This document shows, piece after piece, positions 25,123 through 37,300 of a stretch of DNA of 64,000 bases (position 1 is its first letter; every line of letters begins with the position of its first letter). Both the position numbers and the translations under genes were made by a program. Origin of the DNA: Linnemannia hyalina (taxonomy: Eukaryota; Mortierellomycota; Mortierellomycetes; Mortierellales; Mortierellaceae). The notes beneath the pieces were generated by a model. That model made no database searches. It was not told the DNA's origin and worked only from the letters and a program-made list of their open reading frames with translations. The stretch covers positions 1,674,001 to 1,738,000 of the forward strand of contig JAHRHY010000012.1 of the NCBI GenBank assembly GCA_019671135.1. The letters are read 5' to 3'.

Positions 25123-27562
25123 ATGTCGTCCCTGTCACAACTCGGCAGATCTGCGCGTGCAATCAACGCCACCCTCCCAAGGGTATCCGTCGCTAGAGTC
25201 GCCACCAACATCGCTCCCAGACGCACCCTCCTCACCCTTGCCACCGCTGCTCGTCGCCAGGGAGCCGTCCTCGCTCAAAGGACTTCTGCTTTCAACAAGA
25301 CCTCCTCCCAGACTGCTCTCCGCGCTTTTTCGACTTCCTTGCCTAGTCTGGATGATACCGAGGAAGAGTCCGAGGACCCCACCAAAGCTGAGCGCTATGC
25401 TGACGAGACCGACGTTGTCATCGTCGGTGGTGGTCCCGCTGGTCTCAGTGCTGCTATCAAGTTGAAGCAGCTCGCCAACGCCGATGGACGTGAGCTCCGC
25501 GTTGTCCTTGTTGAGAAGGCAGGCGAGATCGGTATGTTTTCTTATTTTATCATAGTGTCGCAGTGGTTTATATAGGATCATTCACTAATCATACTCTACC
25601 TTTCCGACTCTTCTGGTTTCATAGGTGCTCACACTTTGTCCGGTGCCGTCTTGGAACCCCGTGCCTTGAATGAGTTGATTCCCGACTGGAAGGAGAGGGG
25701 CGTAAGTGAGAATGATATAATGTTATTGTCGTCAGATCATCCTTTTGTCATCGTCTCTTCCGTCACCCTTTTACAAAAGGCCATTCTCAGACTGGAGCAC
25801 TGTTGGAACAAGCAAAGAAAGGATGCTAACATAGACTTGACTTCTCACCTACCGTTCTTTTTATAGGCCCCCCTGAACCAGCCTGCCTTGGAGGACCAAA
25901 TGAAGTTCTTCACCAAGAACTATGCCATCCCCTTGCCTCACCCTCCCCAGATGACCAACACCGGCAACTACATTGTCTCACTCAGCAACTATGTCAAGTG
26001 GCTCGGTGAGCAGGCCGAAGAGGCTGGTGTCGAGGTCTTCCCCGGATTCGCTGCCAGTGAGGTATTGTCTCCCCCTCCCCTACAACATACACAACACACG
26101 CCGTATTATTGCGCATTACATTACGCAGAGCAGTTTATCAGAAAATGGGATATTGGGGATTGATCCGATTCAGGACTTCTTATTTATTTTTTCCCACGCC
26201 TGTGTCAGAATTGCCTGGACTCATACCCCGAACCGAAATAATATGCCCGTCGTCCTCTTTACTCACACACACTTGCTCTGCTTTGTTTTTACTTTATCCG
26301 ATTCATAACATATATAGATTCTTTACAACGAGGACGGAAGTGTCAAGGGAATCGCAACCAACGATGTCGGACTGGACAAGAACTTCCAGCCCAAAGAAGA
26401 GTTCGAGCGCGGCATGGAGTTCCACGCCAAGGTCACCCTCTTTGCCGAAGGATGCCACGGTTCGTTGACCAAGAAGCTCTTCCGCCAGTTCAACCTTCGT
26501 GAGGAGTGCGATCCCCAGACTTATGGTATCGGAATCAAGGAAGTCTGGAAGATTGACCCCAAAAAGTCCAAGCCTGGAACTGTTGTCCACGCCATGGGCT
26601 GGCCCATCGACAACGCCACTTACGGAGGAGCGTTTATTTACCACATGGGCGAGGACATGCTCAGCTTGGGTCTCGTCGTCGGTCTCGATTATGAGAACCC
26701 TTACCTCCACCCCTACAAGGAGTTCCAGCGCTGGAAGCACCATCCCTACGTCAAGGATCTTTTGGAAGGAGGCGAGTGCCTGTCCTATGGTGCCCGTGCC
26801 ATTAACGAGGGAGGTCTTCAGTCAATTCCCAAGTTGTACTTCCCCGGAGGCGCCTTGATTGGGTGCACCGCTGGATTCTTGAACTTGATCAAGATTAAGG
26901 GCACCCACACTGCCATGAAGTCTGGAATGCTCGCTGCCGAGTCTACCTACGCTGCCATCACCTCGGACAAATACGAGGAGGGTAAGCCCATTGTTTTGGA
27001 GGACTTTGAGCAAAAGGTCAAGGACAGCTGGATCTGGAAGGAGTTGAAGGAGATCCGTAATTGCAGACCCAGTTTCCACACCCCTCTCGGCAACCTCGGA
27101 GGAGTTATCTATTCTGGTATCGACACCATTCTCCTCAAGGGCAGGACCCCCTGGACCTTCCACAACACCACACCCGACCACGAGCGTCTCCGTGTTGCCA
27201 CCAACGCCCAGAAGATCGACTACCCCAAACCCGATGGCGTTATTTCCTTTGATCTGTTGACCTCTGTCTCGAGGACAGGCACCAACCACGCCGAGAACCA
27301 ACCTGTCCATTTGCGCCTCAAGGACAAGGATGTGCCAGTCGAGCGCAACTTGAAGATCTATGATGGTCCTGAGGGTCGTTTCTGCCCTGCTGGTGTGTAC
27401 GAGTTTGTTGAGGATGAGTCTGGCCCCGCTGGCGCCAAGCGTCTCCAGATCAACTCTCAGAACTGCATTCACTGCAAGACTTGTGATATCAAGGATCCTA
27501 GCCAGAACATTGACTGGACCGTGCCAGAGGGTGGCGGTGGACCTCAATACTCGTACACATAA
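25123..27562 (+). CDS. ETFDH: Electron transfer flavoprotein-ubiquinone oxidoreductase
   Basis: Four exons join in phase: 25123..25531, 25625..25701, 25867..26061, 26318..27562; 641 residues. The protein takes electrons from reduced ETF, which collects them from acyl-CoA and amino-acid dehydrogenases, and passes them to ubiquinone in the inner mitochondrial membrane. A long Arg/Ser/Ala presequence is followed by the FAD-binding motif ([16 protein letters not shown]) near residue 105. Then come the family core ([51 protein letters not shown]) and a C-terminal 4Fe-4S region whose cysteines are in [10 protein letters not shown] and [17 protein letters not shown]. All expected domains and the usual length are present. 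It lies upstream of DCC1 on the same strand. Confidence 0.97.
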
Positions 27563-27865
27563 GCAGTTTTTTCTTTTCTTTCGTTCGTTTTTCCTCTTTA
27601 GATGTTTTCCCTTTTTTTTTTTTGTTCTTCTCCCCTCCATTGTGCCTTGCCCTTTACTCCAATGCGCTATTATGCCCACTCCCAACTTGTCATTCTAATA
27701 AACCCTTCTTGTATCTTTCACATTGCGGGTGCCCAAGACTCAAGTGAGTTTGGCGAGCGTCACGTGTAGTGTTTTGGTGGCGCCTGTAATTCAAAACACA
27801 AAGAGCGCGCGTTTTTCTTTTTGTTTTTGCTCTCCTCACTCACACTTTCCTCACATCCTCTCGGC
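27563..27865. other. Intergenic region ETF-QO to DCC1
   Basis: This short gap of 303 bp holds the 3' end of ETF-QO, with a poly(A) signal, and the promoter of DCC1. No gene fits. Confidence 0.7.
27697..27702 (+). terminator. Poly(A) signal AATAAA of ETF-QO
   Basis: AATAAA lies 135 bp after the stop codon and before the next gene on the same strand. Confidence 0.5.
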
Positions 27866-29607
27866 ATGGCGAACCCATCAACACAGGCTCCAAGCAACGC
27901 TACAACAACAAACATCATCTTCTCACACGACTTCACTCAGTCAACCTACACCCTCCTTGAGATCCCAAAGTCCCTCGAAAACTACATCAACACACAGGAC
28001 AACAATGCCACCTTGAGGTATTGCATTCGGGCCATACTGATAAGCAGGTTGACAGGTCAAGGGATGACAGAACAAAGCTAACCATGTAATCGTTTTTATT
28101 AATATGATAGCTTTCATGTGCGAGGGCTGGAGAAGGATACGGCGGTGCTGTGCACGCCAACACAGACGTTCAGCTTGCAACGCGCTCACACTTCCAACAT
28201 GCTGGTCCCTATCGCACCTCTTGTTGATTCAAAGCGGAAAGATCACGACACAGATATGGATATGGATACGGATGCGGGATTCGGGAGCGGCTTGCAAGCG
28301 GATCCATTTTACATTAATGATCCCGCGCTGGAGGAATCGCCGTTTGGAAGACAGGTCGTGCTGGATATTTTGGATAGTGTCCTGGACCTGATCCCGACAT
28401 CGCCACGACTTGAACGTCTGGGTGAGATCCTAGCGAAATCTCAGTTTGAAGGCTGGGCATATGAATCTGACTTCCAGGTACACATACGTTTGTTATCTTG
28501 TGCTCTGTCAGGATGTATGGTTCACAACAGGACTCTAACCTGAGAACCCTCGAATCGAATCCTAGGATCATTTGTACACATGGGAGAACCTGCAGTCGGT
28601 TATTCAGGCTAGCGACAAAGAGATTATGGACTGGCTCAAGGAACACCATGCGTGCTTGATCAATGGACACTGGCGGTTGTTCAAGCGGCGGTTCATGTTT
28701 GACATTCTTCGGGAGATCTTCTCGACCGCGAACGCTCTCGGGATCGAGGCTAGTTCTGTGGACGCGGAGAGTATATGCACAGAGATCGAGAATGACACAC
28801 CAGAGTCGGAATCGGGAATCGCGTCGTGGATGGTCAAGCATTGTATAGCCAGCTTCTCGGAGGATGCTGCGCCGTCGGACATGACCAAAGCTGGTGAGTG
28901 CACTGCATGCTCGATTTGATCCGCATAAAAGTATATTTTGCTTAGGCTATATATTAATATTTGACATCAATTATACTTCTAGACCACTACTGTTTGTCGG
29001 AAAGGAAGGTGTCGACATTCATGGGAGTCCATCTCCTCTCTTCTACAGAAAGGGTATGTTTCAAGGGCAATTGGGTTCCGAATCGGGGTCGTCGCCTAGA
29101 TAGTGTAGCGAAATCTAAACCTTTGGCTACTTGTATCTACTCGCATTAGGGTCATCGCTGGAGGTTGCAAGATTTCATGATCAAATGGAACGAGCTGTTG
29201 CAGGAACATTTTAAGGCAGATCTCAAATACCTCGCTGTAAGTCAGCGTTCGCGGACGCTTCACAATGTATGGAACCAGTTCAAGGATATCTGGCGTAAAT
29301 TGTCTAACGCTTTTTTCTCATTATCTATAATTAGGGCGAGTACATCGTGGAATGTGACAAGGGGATGGATAAGACCCAACAACAGTACATTCGCTACTTC
29401 CCGAAATCCCAATTACCCTTGGATGCTGTAGCTCGCTTCACAGCGCTGTTCGAGGTCAAGCCCAAGTGGGAGGGTCCCGAGATCCGGCCGTTCTTGCGGG
29501 ATTTGGTTTTGGACGAAAAGAAGCTGGATATCCTGTTGCTCAAGCATGCCAGAAGTGTCAAGCAGCCTGGTGGAGGAATCATTTACAACAGCCGCGTCAT
29601 CAAATAA
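27866..29607 (+). CDS. DCC1: Sister chromatid cohesion protein Dcc1
   Basis: Six exons join in phase: 27866..28017, 28111..28477, 28566..28893, 28983..29053, 29150..29236, 29335..29607; 425 residues. Family blocks appear in order: DTAVLCTPTQTFSLQRAHTS and NMLVPIAPL (N-terminal), FEGWAYESDF, YTWENLQSVIQASDKEI and LINGHWRLF (middle), then a winged-helix C-terminus ending in GGGIIYNSRVIK. These match the human DSCC1 pattern (TYDLKIADTSNMLL, QIQASEEEIM, KVYNSRRP). Dcc1 joins Ctf8 and Ctf18 in an alternative RFC clamp loader that acts on PCNA at forks and supports sister-chromatid cohesion. The stop codon overlaps an AATAAA. All introns are short (70-98 bp). Confidence 0.93.
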
Positions 29608-29608
29608 A
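29603..29608 (+). terminator. AATAAA overlapping the DCC1 stop codon
   Basis: The hexamer shares bases with the TAA stop at 29605-29607. If it is used, the 3' UTR would be very short. Confidence 0.35.
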
Positions 29609-29794
29609 GCGGTTCTGCTTTGCTTTTGAATGTTTAGTGCGTTCGATTGGGATTCTGAGCGACGAGGCGGATGTTTGAGATATTTTAGTAATTGTAGGAT
29701 CGGGAGTTCCAGATATTTTCCTTGTGTTCATGTTTCAACGACAACTTTTCAATAGTTTGTCGCTGCGACGATGGGAATGCAGGTGGCTGACCTT

Positions 29795-30567
29795 TCAAGA
29801 TATGTCTGGTGTGTTCAAGTCATCGGTACTCGGGGATACAGCAGAATGAAGAAGCACGATAGTCTGGTGACACAGAGCAGATGCACTCTTTTTTTCATTG
29901 TAACAGTACTTGTCCATGAACAAAAGGTATCGTTCATCACGGGTTCTCGGGACCTCTTCGTCAGTTCGGGCCTTGAGTTTGTTAATGGTGCTGAAGGCTT
30001 GTCCGATCGACGGGTCATTTAGTAAATAACGGGCTTTTGTGCCCTCTTTCCACTCATTCTCAATGGCATCAACTCCCTTGCGGTACAGATCAATGTCCCT
30101 CTTGCTCTTGGCTTTGAGAGACTTGGCAGCGTCCTCGTGAGAGTACAAAGTCAAAGACTCTCGGATGTCACGTTCGGCCTTCAAGGACCCAGCTTCCGAC
30201 GTCAGCACCAAGTCTCGGGGCCAATGGAGAGTAGCTATCTTGCCATGCTTGTTTTTATAGTACATTATGGTATCATAACGATTGTCTTGTGTTTTGCAAC
30301 ATGCTACTTCAGGGATATTTACCGACATGGCCATTTGGCTGGCGTTTGGCCTCCAACGCGACTTTCACTATTTTGTTTTATCAAGATGTGTTGTTGAATT
30401 GCTCGTACTTTCCATGCTGACGAACCGCAGTCCTCTCTAAGGCACTGCCCGTGTTGGCTTTGGATGTGGATACGCTGTAGGATTAGCTTGGATGTTTTGT
30501 ATTCTTGTTTGGTCAATTGGTAGAAGACCACGACGGGTGATAGGCTGGGTGACCTCCAGTGCTCCAA
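29795..30567 (-). pseudogene. Fragmentary gene divergent from the RecQ-like helicase
   Basis: Two overlapping frames on the minus strand face away from the helicase gene. The upstream frame (30319-30567) includes a zinc-finger-like block, CLREDCGSSAWKVRAIQQHI. The downstream frame (29795-30334) is a charged Lys/Glu/Arg-rich stretch of about 180 residues. They are in different frames and I found no intron that joins them in phase, so one or more frameshifts are likely. The family is not recognised. Composition and the Cys/His spacing suggest a DNA-binding protein of the kind found in mobile elements. The distance to the helicase ATG is about 95 bp. Confidence 0.35.
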
Positions 30568-30661
30568 AAGGAAAGAAAAATTAAGGGGCCCTACTTACCT
30601 GGCTATTTACACTCACGTTTTCAGGCACATTCGCTATTCTCAACGACACACAACAATCGTC

Positions 30662-32811
30662 ATGTCCAGTTCAACACCATCCATGTCCTGCTCAGCACCT
30701 CTGGAGACCATCTCAACAGACGCTTTTGACCGACAGGATGCTCTATCGCGGTGCCTCGACTTTTTTAAGGTCGCTCCAAAGCCAGAACAGCTTGAGGTGG
30801 TCGCTACTTTGGCACGATGCCAGGACTGCATTCTCATTGCAGGTTGCGACTGGGGCAAAACGCCTGTCTACTTTCTCCCACTGATACTCTGGCCTGACCG
30901 TGTCATTTTTGTCATATCTCCGCTGAAAGCCCTGGCAGAACAGCAGCACCAAAAACTACACGCACTCGGTATTCGCAGCGTCGCCATCCTGGGGGAGACT
31001 GCCATTACACCCGATATGTTCAAGAGTCTGAGCGACGGAGTGTATAGAGCTGTTTTCATCTCTCCTGAGCATGCCCTCAGTAACGATCGCATAAAAAACC
31101 TCTGGAGACAGCCTGGTTGGAGGAAGCGACTCTTTGCCGTAGTGGTGGATGAGGCGCATTGCATCAATTCCATGGGCGACCGCTTTCGTCAAGAGTACGG
31201 CAGTATTGGAGACTTGCGTTGTATGGTTCTCCACGATACACCTTTTCTGGCAACATCTGCAACACTCCCACCTCGAGTCCTAGAGAATATCAAAGAAAAT
31301 CTCCACTTTCGGCCGGATACCTACACCATCAACGTTGGCAACGATCGACCTAATATCAAGTTCATCGTCACAGAATCTCAACATCCTATGGATTCTTTCC
31401 GGGACCTCAAGTTTCTCAAGGATTTCAGGAAGACGATCGTTTATTTCAACACTTGCTTGGATGCGGAAAGCGCTCGCAGGTATCTTGTGCGAGAGTTGGG
31501 TCTTGACTCAAGCAGGATTGCGGTGTATCACGCTATCAAGTTGGATGATTTCAAGTCAGTGATCCTCGAGAGATTCAGGAACGACAAGGTCCTTCTATTA
31601 CTTGCCACGGAGGCTGCTGTTGGAATGGTCGGTGACATCAACAACATTGTCCGTGTGGTTCAGTACAGAAGACCCCCAAGTATCGTTTCCTTGATCCAGC
31701 GTCTTGGCCGAGCGTCGCGCGACACGACTTTACAATGTACAGGCCTTACTATTGTTCCACAATTTCCATCTCGGGGGCCAGCCAAGGATGCAGCCGACAA
31801 GGACCTCCTCGCGTTTCTTTACACCAAGACCTGTCGCCGTAAGGTCCTGGACGGCGTATTTGGCAATAAACATCACGAAGATGGCAATGCCAATTGTTGC
31901 GATAACTGCCATCCAGTGGAGATCGTCCGCACGGGCCCGGAAGAATATGAGGATGCGGAGGCCAAGGTTGTTGGCAAACGAGGTCCTCCTAGCACGGAAG
32001 AAGATAAGGCTTTTGCCAGACGGGCAATCGAAGAGTGGAGGACAGCTACGTGGAAGCGCGACTTTTCCTCCAGAGGTTTTTTTTATCCTACTCCACAGTA
32101 CATAATGTCGGATCAAGTTGTGAAGACACTTGCAGATGGGCATGCCAAAGTTGTCGCGGCCGACTCCATCGAATCCTTTCTTAATTGGGGCCTTCTGGAT
32201 CTCAAATACTCACAGGAGTTAACCGACATTCTCATGGACATTAATAAGAACATCACAGCTAGACAAGGAGAGAAGGTACATGAATCATCTGGATCTATAT
32301 TGTCGTTTGTGCAATACAAATCAGCACCTGAACTGACTTGCGATCTTTTTCTCAGCGATCATCTTCAAACCTTACAGGCGATACTCCCAGTCTCTTGACA
32401 AACCCATCTCTGATACCTCCATCTGTGATGCCTCCACGCCCAAAGAAGCCTCGTCCACAGCAAGGCACATACTCTTTCATTAGCAGAACACCTCCTCCGC
32501 CTTTAGCACTTTCAGCGCCTGAACAAGCGCGGTCTCCGTCTCAACAGCCATCTACAGACCTGACAGGAAGTCTTCCTCGTTTCTCAACACCCTCGGCCTC
32601 GACACATCCGCATACGACGCCTACACCTACGACGCTTACGCCTACACCTACGACAATTACGCCTACACCTACGACAATTACGCCCCCGCCTCACCAAAAG
32701 GTACCTCGCCAAAAGGTACCTCGCCAACAAAGAAACAGCTTGATTTTTGTTGACCGGAACAATTGGACGGCGGCGAGATACCTTAGTAAACAAGGGTCAT
32801 CGTCAAAATGA
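30662..32811 (+). CDS. RecQ-like DNA helicase (mobile or telomere-linked type)
   Basis: Two exons join in phase: 30662..32275 and 32356..32811, 689 residues. SF2 motifs are present: motif I AGCDWGKTPVYF, a Walker A of the A-x4-GKT form instead of the usual RecQ GSGKS; motif Ia VISPLKALAEQQ; motif II VDEAHCI; motif III ATSATLP; motif VI QRLGRASRD. The Zn-binding region of RecQ follows (TCRRKVLDGVFG and NCCDNCHP). It lacks a clear HRDC domain. The C-terminal exon is Pro/Thr-rich with short tandem repeats (TPTPTTI, HQKVPRQ). The compact form and island setting resemble helicases of fungal telomere-linked or transposon origin rather than the chromosomal RecQ/Sgs1 orthologue; that is inference. 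The protein should unwind DNA 3' to 5' using ATP, provided the odd motif I is active. Confidence 0.85.
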
Positions 32812-32854
32812 TATTGTGACGCGCTTGATAGTGACACAAAATACCTCGGTTGAC

Positions 32855-32860
32855 AATAAA
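32855..32860 (+). terminator. Poly(A) signal after the RecQ-like helicase
   Basis: AATAAA starts 44 bp after the helicase stop codon. Confidence 0.45.
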
Positions 32861-33049
32861 CCTATTCGCCTGCATTCTTCCGTTGTTCATTACATCTGAC
32901 TTGCATCTTCTCCAGTTCACATACACTGTCACTCCTTGCCAACTCGTAGCCCAGTCTTCGGCAGAAACCACAGCTGTATAATCAAATGTGTTCACTTTTT
33001 GTTATCAACGGAAATATGATTTTAATTAATATGGTTTTCATCATCATGA

Positions 33050-34106
33050 TCACCTTCTAATATCTAGTCTCTCAGTATCAATAGGGTTACTCTCTTGAAT
33101 TTTATCATCAAGATCGTCTCCAAGTCCCTGGCCGTCATAAGTATGCTTTTCGATGAAGGTTTGAATACGCTTCTCGTCCTGCAGAGCGTTTGGCGCCAGT
33201 GAGAAGAAGATCCTTCGCGGCTGTAACTCTTTTGTTTTTTCCGAACATAAGGCGTAGAGTGGTGACTGAGAGTTCCGTTTTTCTCTAAATATCTTCAGTA
33301 TGTCGTGGATATCCGTTTCTGCGCTTGTTGCTGGGTGCATGGAATTGCTTACTTTACAAGAATTCATGTGGTCCCTCGAGTTCTGCAACCCCGTTCGCCG
33401 TCCTTGACGTTGACTGAGACGGGCCACCCTTCTCGACGATATTCTCCCCGCAATCCCCAGAGAACTGCCGCCACGTCGTAGTCGTCCACCAACAATTATC
33501 GCCGAAAGGTTGCAGGATAATGAGGGCAGCCCTGGTCAAGGGGGGGGGGGGGGGGGAATATCGCCACTCTCTCTTCTTTTTTTTCGTGGTGAGGTTCCTG
33601 CGGAGCTGGCAGGTGACGGTGGGGCCGTGCTGGCTTGATCATTCTGGTCTGTCGCTTCGCCAGGAACTGCCTCCACCGTGCCCCTGTTGCTGTTGGCGAT
33701 TGCGTTGAAACTGCCGACATCACTCCTGCGGGTCACGAATGAGTTCAGCGGCTCCTCGGCGCCCTGGGTCTCTAATTATCCAAAGAGAAATGGCGAGAAA
33801 TAGGGTAGCTATCAGTGCCTGAGTTCATGAAAACATTCCATGTTGCATACTCAATCCGAAACTGTACATACTGGCCTTGAATGGTGCTGATGACGATGAA
33901 GATGATGATGATGACACCGCCGATGGTGCGGTGGGTCAAATATTGTAACGTCGTCTTTCGCCAATTCGGAGGGTGAGGGAGGACCTATGTTCGAAAATAA
34001 AAGTCGAGGCACATTTAGTTAAGGGAAACCAAAGCAACCATATGAGCGTTCGTCACATGGGCGCGATGAAATACTTACGGTGGAGCGCCTCTAGCTCGAG
34101 AGTCAT
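33050..34106 (-). pseudogene. Inverted gene family copy 1, uncharacterised
   Basis: This multi-exon gene is homologous to copy 2 at 56.8-57.4 kb in the opposite orientation. Exons are 34106..34079 (ATG in MTLELEALH), 33984..33872, and one from about 33769. The donors GTAAGT and GTATGT and the acceptors (ACATAG and the TTAG region) are shared with copy 2. The third exon reads PLNSFVTRRSDVG, then a Lys/Arg patch (SPRKKRRESGD) like a nuclear signal, then poly-Pro encoded by a run of 17 C. A TGA follows directly, and the same frame continues open to 33050 for about 160 codons (FREKRNSQSPLYAL, FIEKHTYDGQG). The stop could be real decay, a run-length error, or a true end. No family is recognised. 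Relative to copy 2 the second exon is one base shorter. Confidence 0.5.
33540..33556. repeat. Homopolymer of 17 G (C on the coding strand)
   Basis: This run lies in the reading frame of inverted-family copy 1 and would change the frame on any one-base slip. Confidence 0.9.
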
Positions 34107-34300
34107 GGTGGCGGAATCGATATGGTGTTGCTAGAGGTTTTCCTTCCGGATGGCCAGTGCCCGCTTACGCATCGTTGGTAGAGCAGAGTAGGGCCGAGAC
34201 TGTTGAGAAGCAAGATGTCAGTAGGCGCGTCCAAGGCTTGTGTGAGAAGTGGAAAGGCATAGTGCATTAGCGTAGGTTTTCGTTTAGACTTTTATGTATA
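33731..34300 (-). repeat. Dispersed inverted repeat, left copy
   Basis: The reverse complement matches 56785-57310 over promoter, exons and introns with scattered substitutions and small indels. Both copies share TATACATAAAAG upstream (34289-34300 here). Confidence 0.85.
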
Positions 34301-37300
34301 TAGATATTGTACGCGTTTGCTTGGTGCCGATAAGCCCGGGCGATAAGATATTTCTGTCATCTAGTTCTTTGTTTTTGTTGATGAAGAGCATGCATTTTCA
34401 GCGTCACAAATGTGGGTGATGCTTATTCGTGTCGAAAACGCGCTTTGGATGAACGTAGTAGAAATGATGACGGATGTGGGAATACCGAATCAAAGGCGAC
34501 CTTTGGCACACGGTCTTTGTGGTCCTCGTTTCTCTAATTTTCCCGCGTGAATTCGTGGGCGTTTGAACATACGAACACACAGGCCGATGGTGTCTCGATC
34601 CATGTATTTTGGTAAAGAGGATGTTGGAGGATGGGCGACGAAGTGATCGACATCCTTCTCTCAGTGCCAAAATTCATCTTTGGCCTTCTTTCAACCAACA
34701 AATAGTAACAACGTGCTCACGGATTCGAGATGTTTAGAAGAAACCAGGCTCTACATTCTTTCCCTCACTCTGGTCGATCGGATAGCTGCTACTGCTATTG
34801 AGTTAACCATACCACTTCCCGGTCGATTCAGTCAGCTATTTTTTTCACTTCAGGTCGGTGGTGATTCAATCTAAAAAAAAATGTCAACACAAGAGGAACC
34901 CATCGGCGTACCTCCGCTCGCATCCTCTTTGGAGAATAGATGAAAGCGTCGCGAGATACAAGAATTGTGATGAAAGCCCCACGCTTACGGTATGCAAAGA
35001 TGAGTACCCTCTTCTTGAATGAGTGCAGGGAGTTTCTGTGGGCCATTTCTACACAAAAATCATGACGGTTGCCACTTGACATCGTCTCGTCGTGTTTTTT
35101 CTTACCTGAGCCCCACTGGCAACTCGTGCCGTCGTGTTTTCGAACATCTTTTGTAAACTGATAACAGGTGTAGCCCAGTGTCCTTTGCCAATCATTTCAA
35201 GCTGCCAATAGTCTGTTGCTGCCATGCTGAGGATCTGACTGTGAATCGGTGGACGATTTCATTCACTGTGCCCAAAACTGACGTGCTCGTGTAATGGCAG
35301 ATCGATGAAGAGGTACGATGATCTGGCGATGTAGTCCCTGAAGCATCATTTAATTGTACAGATCTACTGCCGGGCTCGTTGTATCCCTATTTTCTCTCAT
35401 CGTATCCTTATTTACTCTCATCGATTAGGCTTGGCTTTCGGTTTCTATTTTATTGTACCTTAATACCCTTTCGACATTTGAGGCGCTCAAGGTCAGCGCG
35501 ATATCTCAGTTCATGGTTCCGAGTCGGGCAATTGGTCGTTGGTTGACCAGTGCGTTTTTGATTTGCTTTGGTACACGGGGACAATTCCCTCAGCGGTCGA
35601 GGTGAGCCTTGGCGACAGTCTGTCCTCTGCAATACGGCGAAATCAGATGTCCTGCAATTCGAGAAGCTTGAACGCCAACAGCTGTATCTTAATGTCAATG
35701 CTCCTACGAAGGCGTCTTATGTTGGGTTTGGAGGTGAATATGCTACGGGATTTCCGTGTTTTTCTTCTATCTCTATACTTTTTTTTTTTTTTTTGCCTGT
35801 GATCTCATTTTGATGGGTGCATTAAAATCACAGAAAGCTCGCCCTGGGATTTCGCATGCGTTTTGACGTAGTCGGTCGAGAGGTCGAAGGCGGCTACTCT
35901 TCTTTATTTTTCTTGTGAATAAATATCCCCCTTATTTTTGATCTCATGGGTTGTAAACGATGCACGAGTCGAAAGCGTTGTGCTTTAGATGAATGATAAA
36001 GATTCATTCACCGGTATAAGGACTTCAGGTCGAAGAACCTTTGTGCACGCAACCTTCAGCCCTTGCCTTTTCACCTCTCATGTTTGTGGCGCTTGGATGT
36101 ACAGGTCTTCAGGCGGATGGCGTTTCTCAGAGATGGCGTTATTTTCTACATTATCACAATTTCAACTTGAGGGTGATGCTCTTGAGCTTTCGTAGGACAT
36201 TGTGCGCTTGACAACAAACAAGACATTGACGTATTGCAACCTAATCCAAGTAGAGGATTCTCCGTTGCAAAACTCGCGGCTCTGGGTAACAAACCCTGCG
36301 TTCAAGGTATTCGGATGTGGGCTTCCCTTCTGTGCTCTCTTTCTTCTTTGTTATATCTCTTTGACACGCCGATGCCTTAAACTCTTCCTTAGTGTCTTCA
36401 TGTGCTATTGACTTCTTTCAACATGCAAACAAAACATAAAGAAACGCACAATCTGAGTCTCTCTCTGGTTCCTATGTACAACCTTCTTGTCTCTTTTTGT
36501 GTGACCTTCGTGCAATAATTCCATTGCAACACACATGAATAGTCTATGATCATACGTGCCTTGACTTTTAAAGACTGTTTCTTGTAGACTTGTCGTCTTT
36601 TACTGCTTCAACATGTTCATCAAGGATGTGGTGGACCAACCTTTCGCACGTCTTTCTTTGGTCGAACAAACAAAACAATATTGAATAGAGGCTCTATTTT
36701 TATTTCAGGGGCCATTGGCTTGCACTACCACGGGACCACACGCTGCGATGTCGTTCCTGATCTCTTTTTTTTTTCATGTGGAAGTCCGAACTCCTTCATT
36801 TACATCATTCACACTCAAATGATGTGGGAAGGTTTTGCCAGTCCCTCCGCATGTCCAATTCTCTTCAACGGATACACTCATTGTTGCACGCTCTCGTGCT
36901 TTTAATATAGCGCGCTGCTTTTCGAGAATACGAGGTGCTTTAACCCCTGCTCACCCGACCTTTTTTTATTCTATGTGTGTGCGTTTGATTTTACTCCACA
37001 TCTGAGCCTGCGATGGCAGCGTATCGTAGAGCAATGTTGTGCTCGTTTTTCATTGGTTATGGGACTCTTTCGTATTTCTTTTTTGTGGAAAGTGGGGCGA
37101 TAATCGATAGTCCTGTGCGGGTTTTTGTGGTCCTCCCTTTTATTTATTTTTATTTTTTTTTCTTCTGGCCCTTCAACGCTTCAAGTCAATCTCCCGAGCT
37201 GCATCTAGACGATTTGGCTTTGCGTTTGTATTAAACTTTTTTTTTTTTAGGAATTTTCGTCGTTCTCTTTTCAAGCAAAAAAATAATTCAAACTCTCAAC

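Noticed and set aside
26822..27685. Minus-strand frame of 287 residues opposite ETF-QO
   Set aside because: Antisense shadow of the ETF-QO coding sequence.
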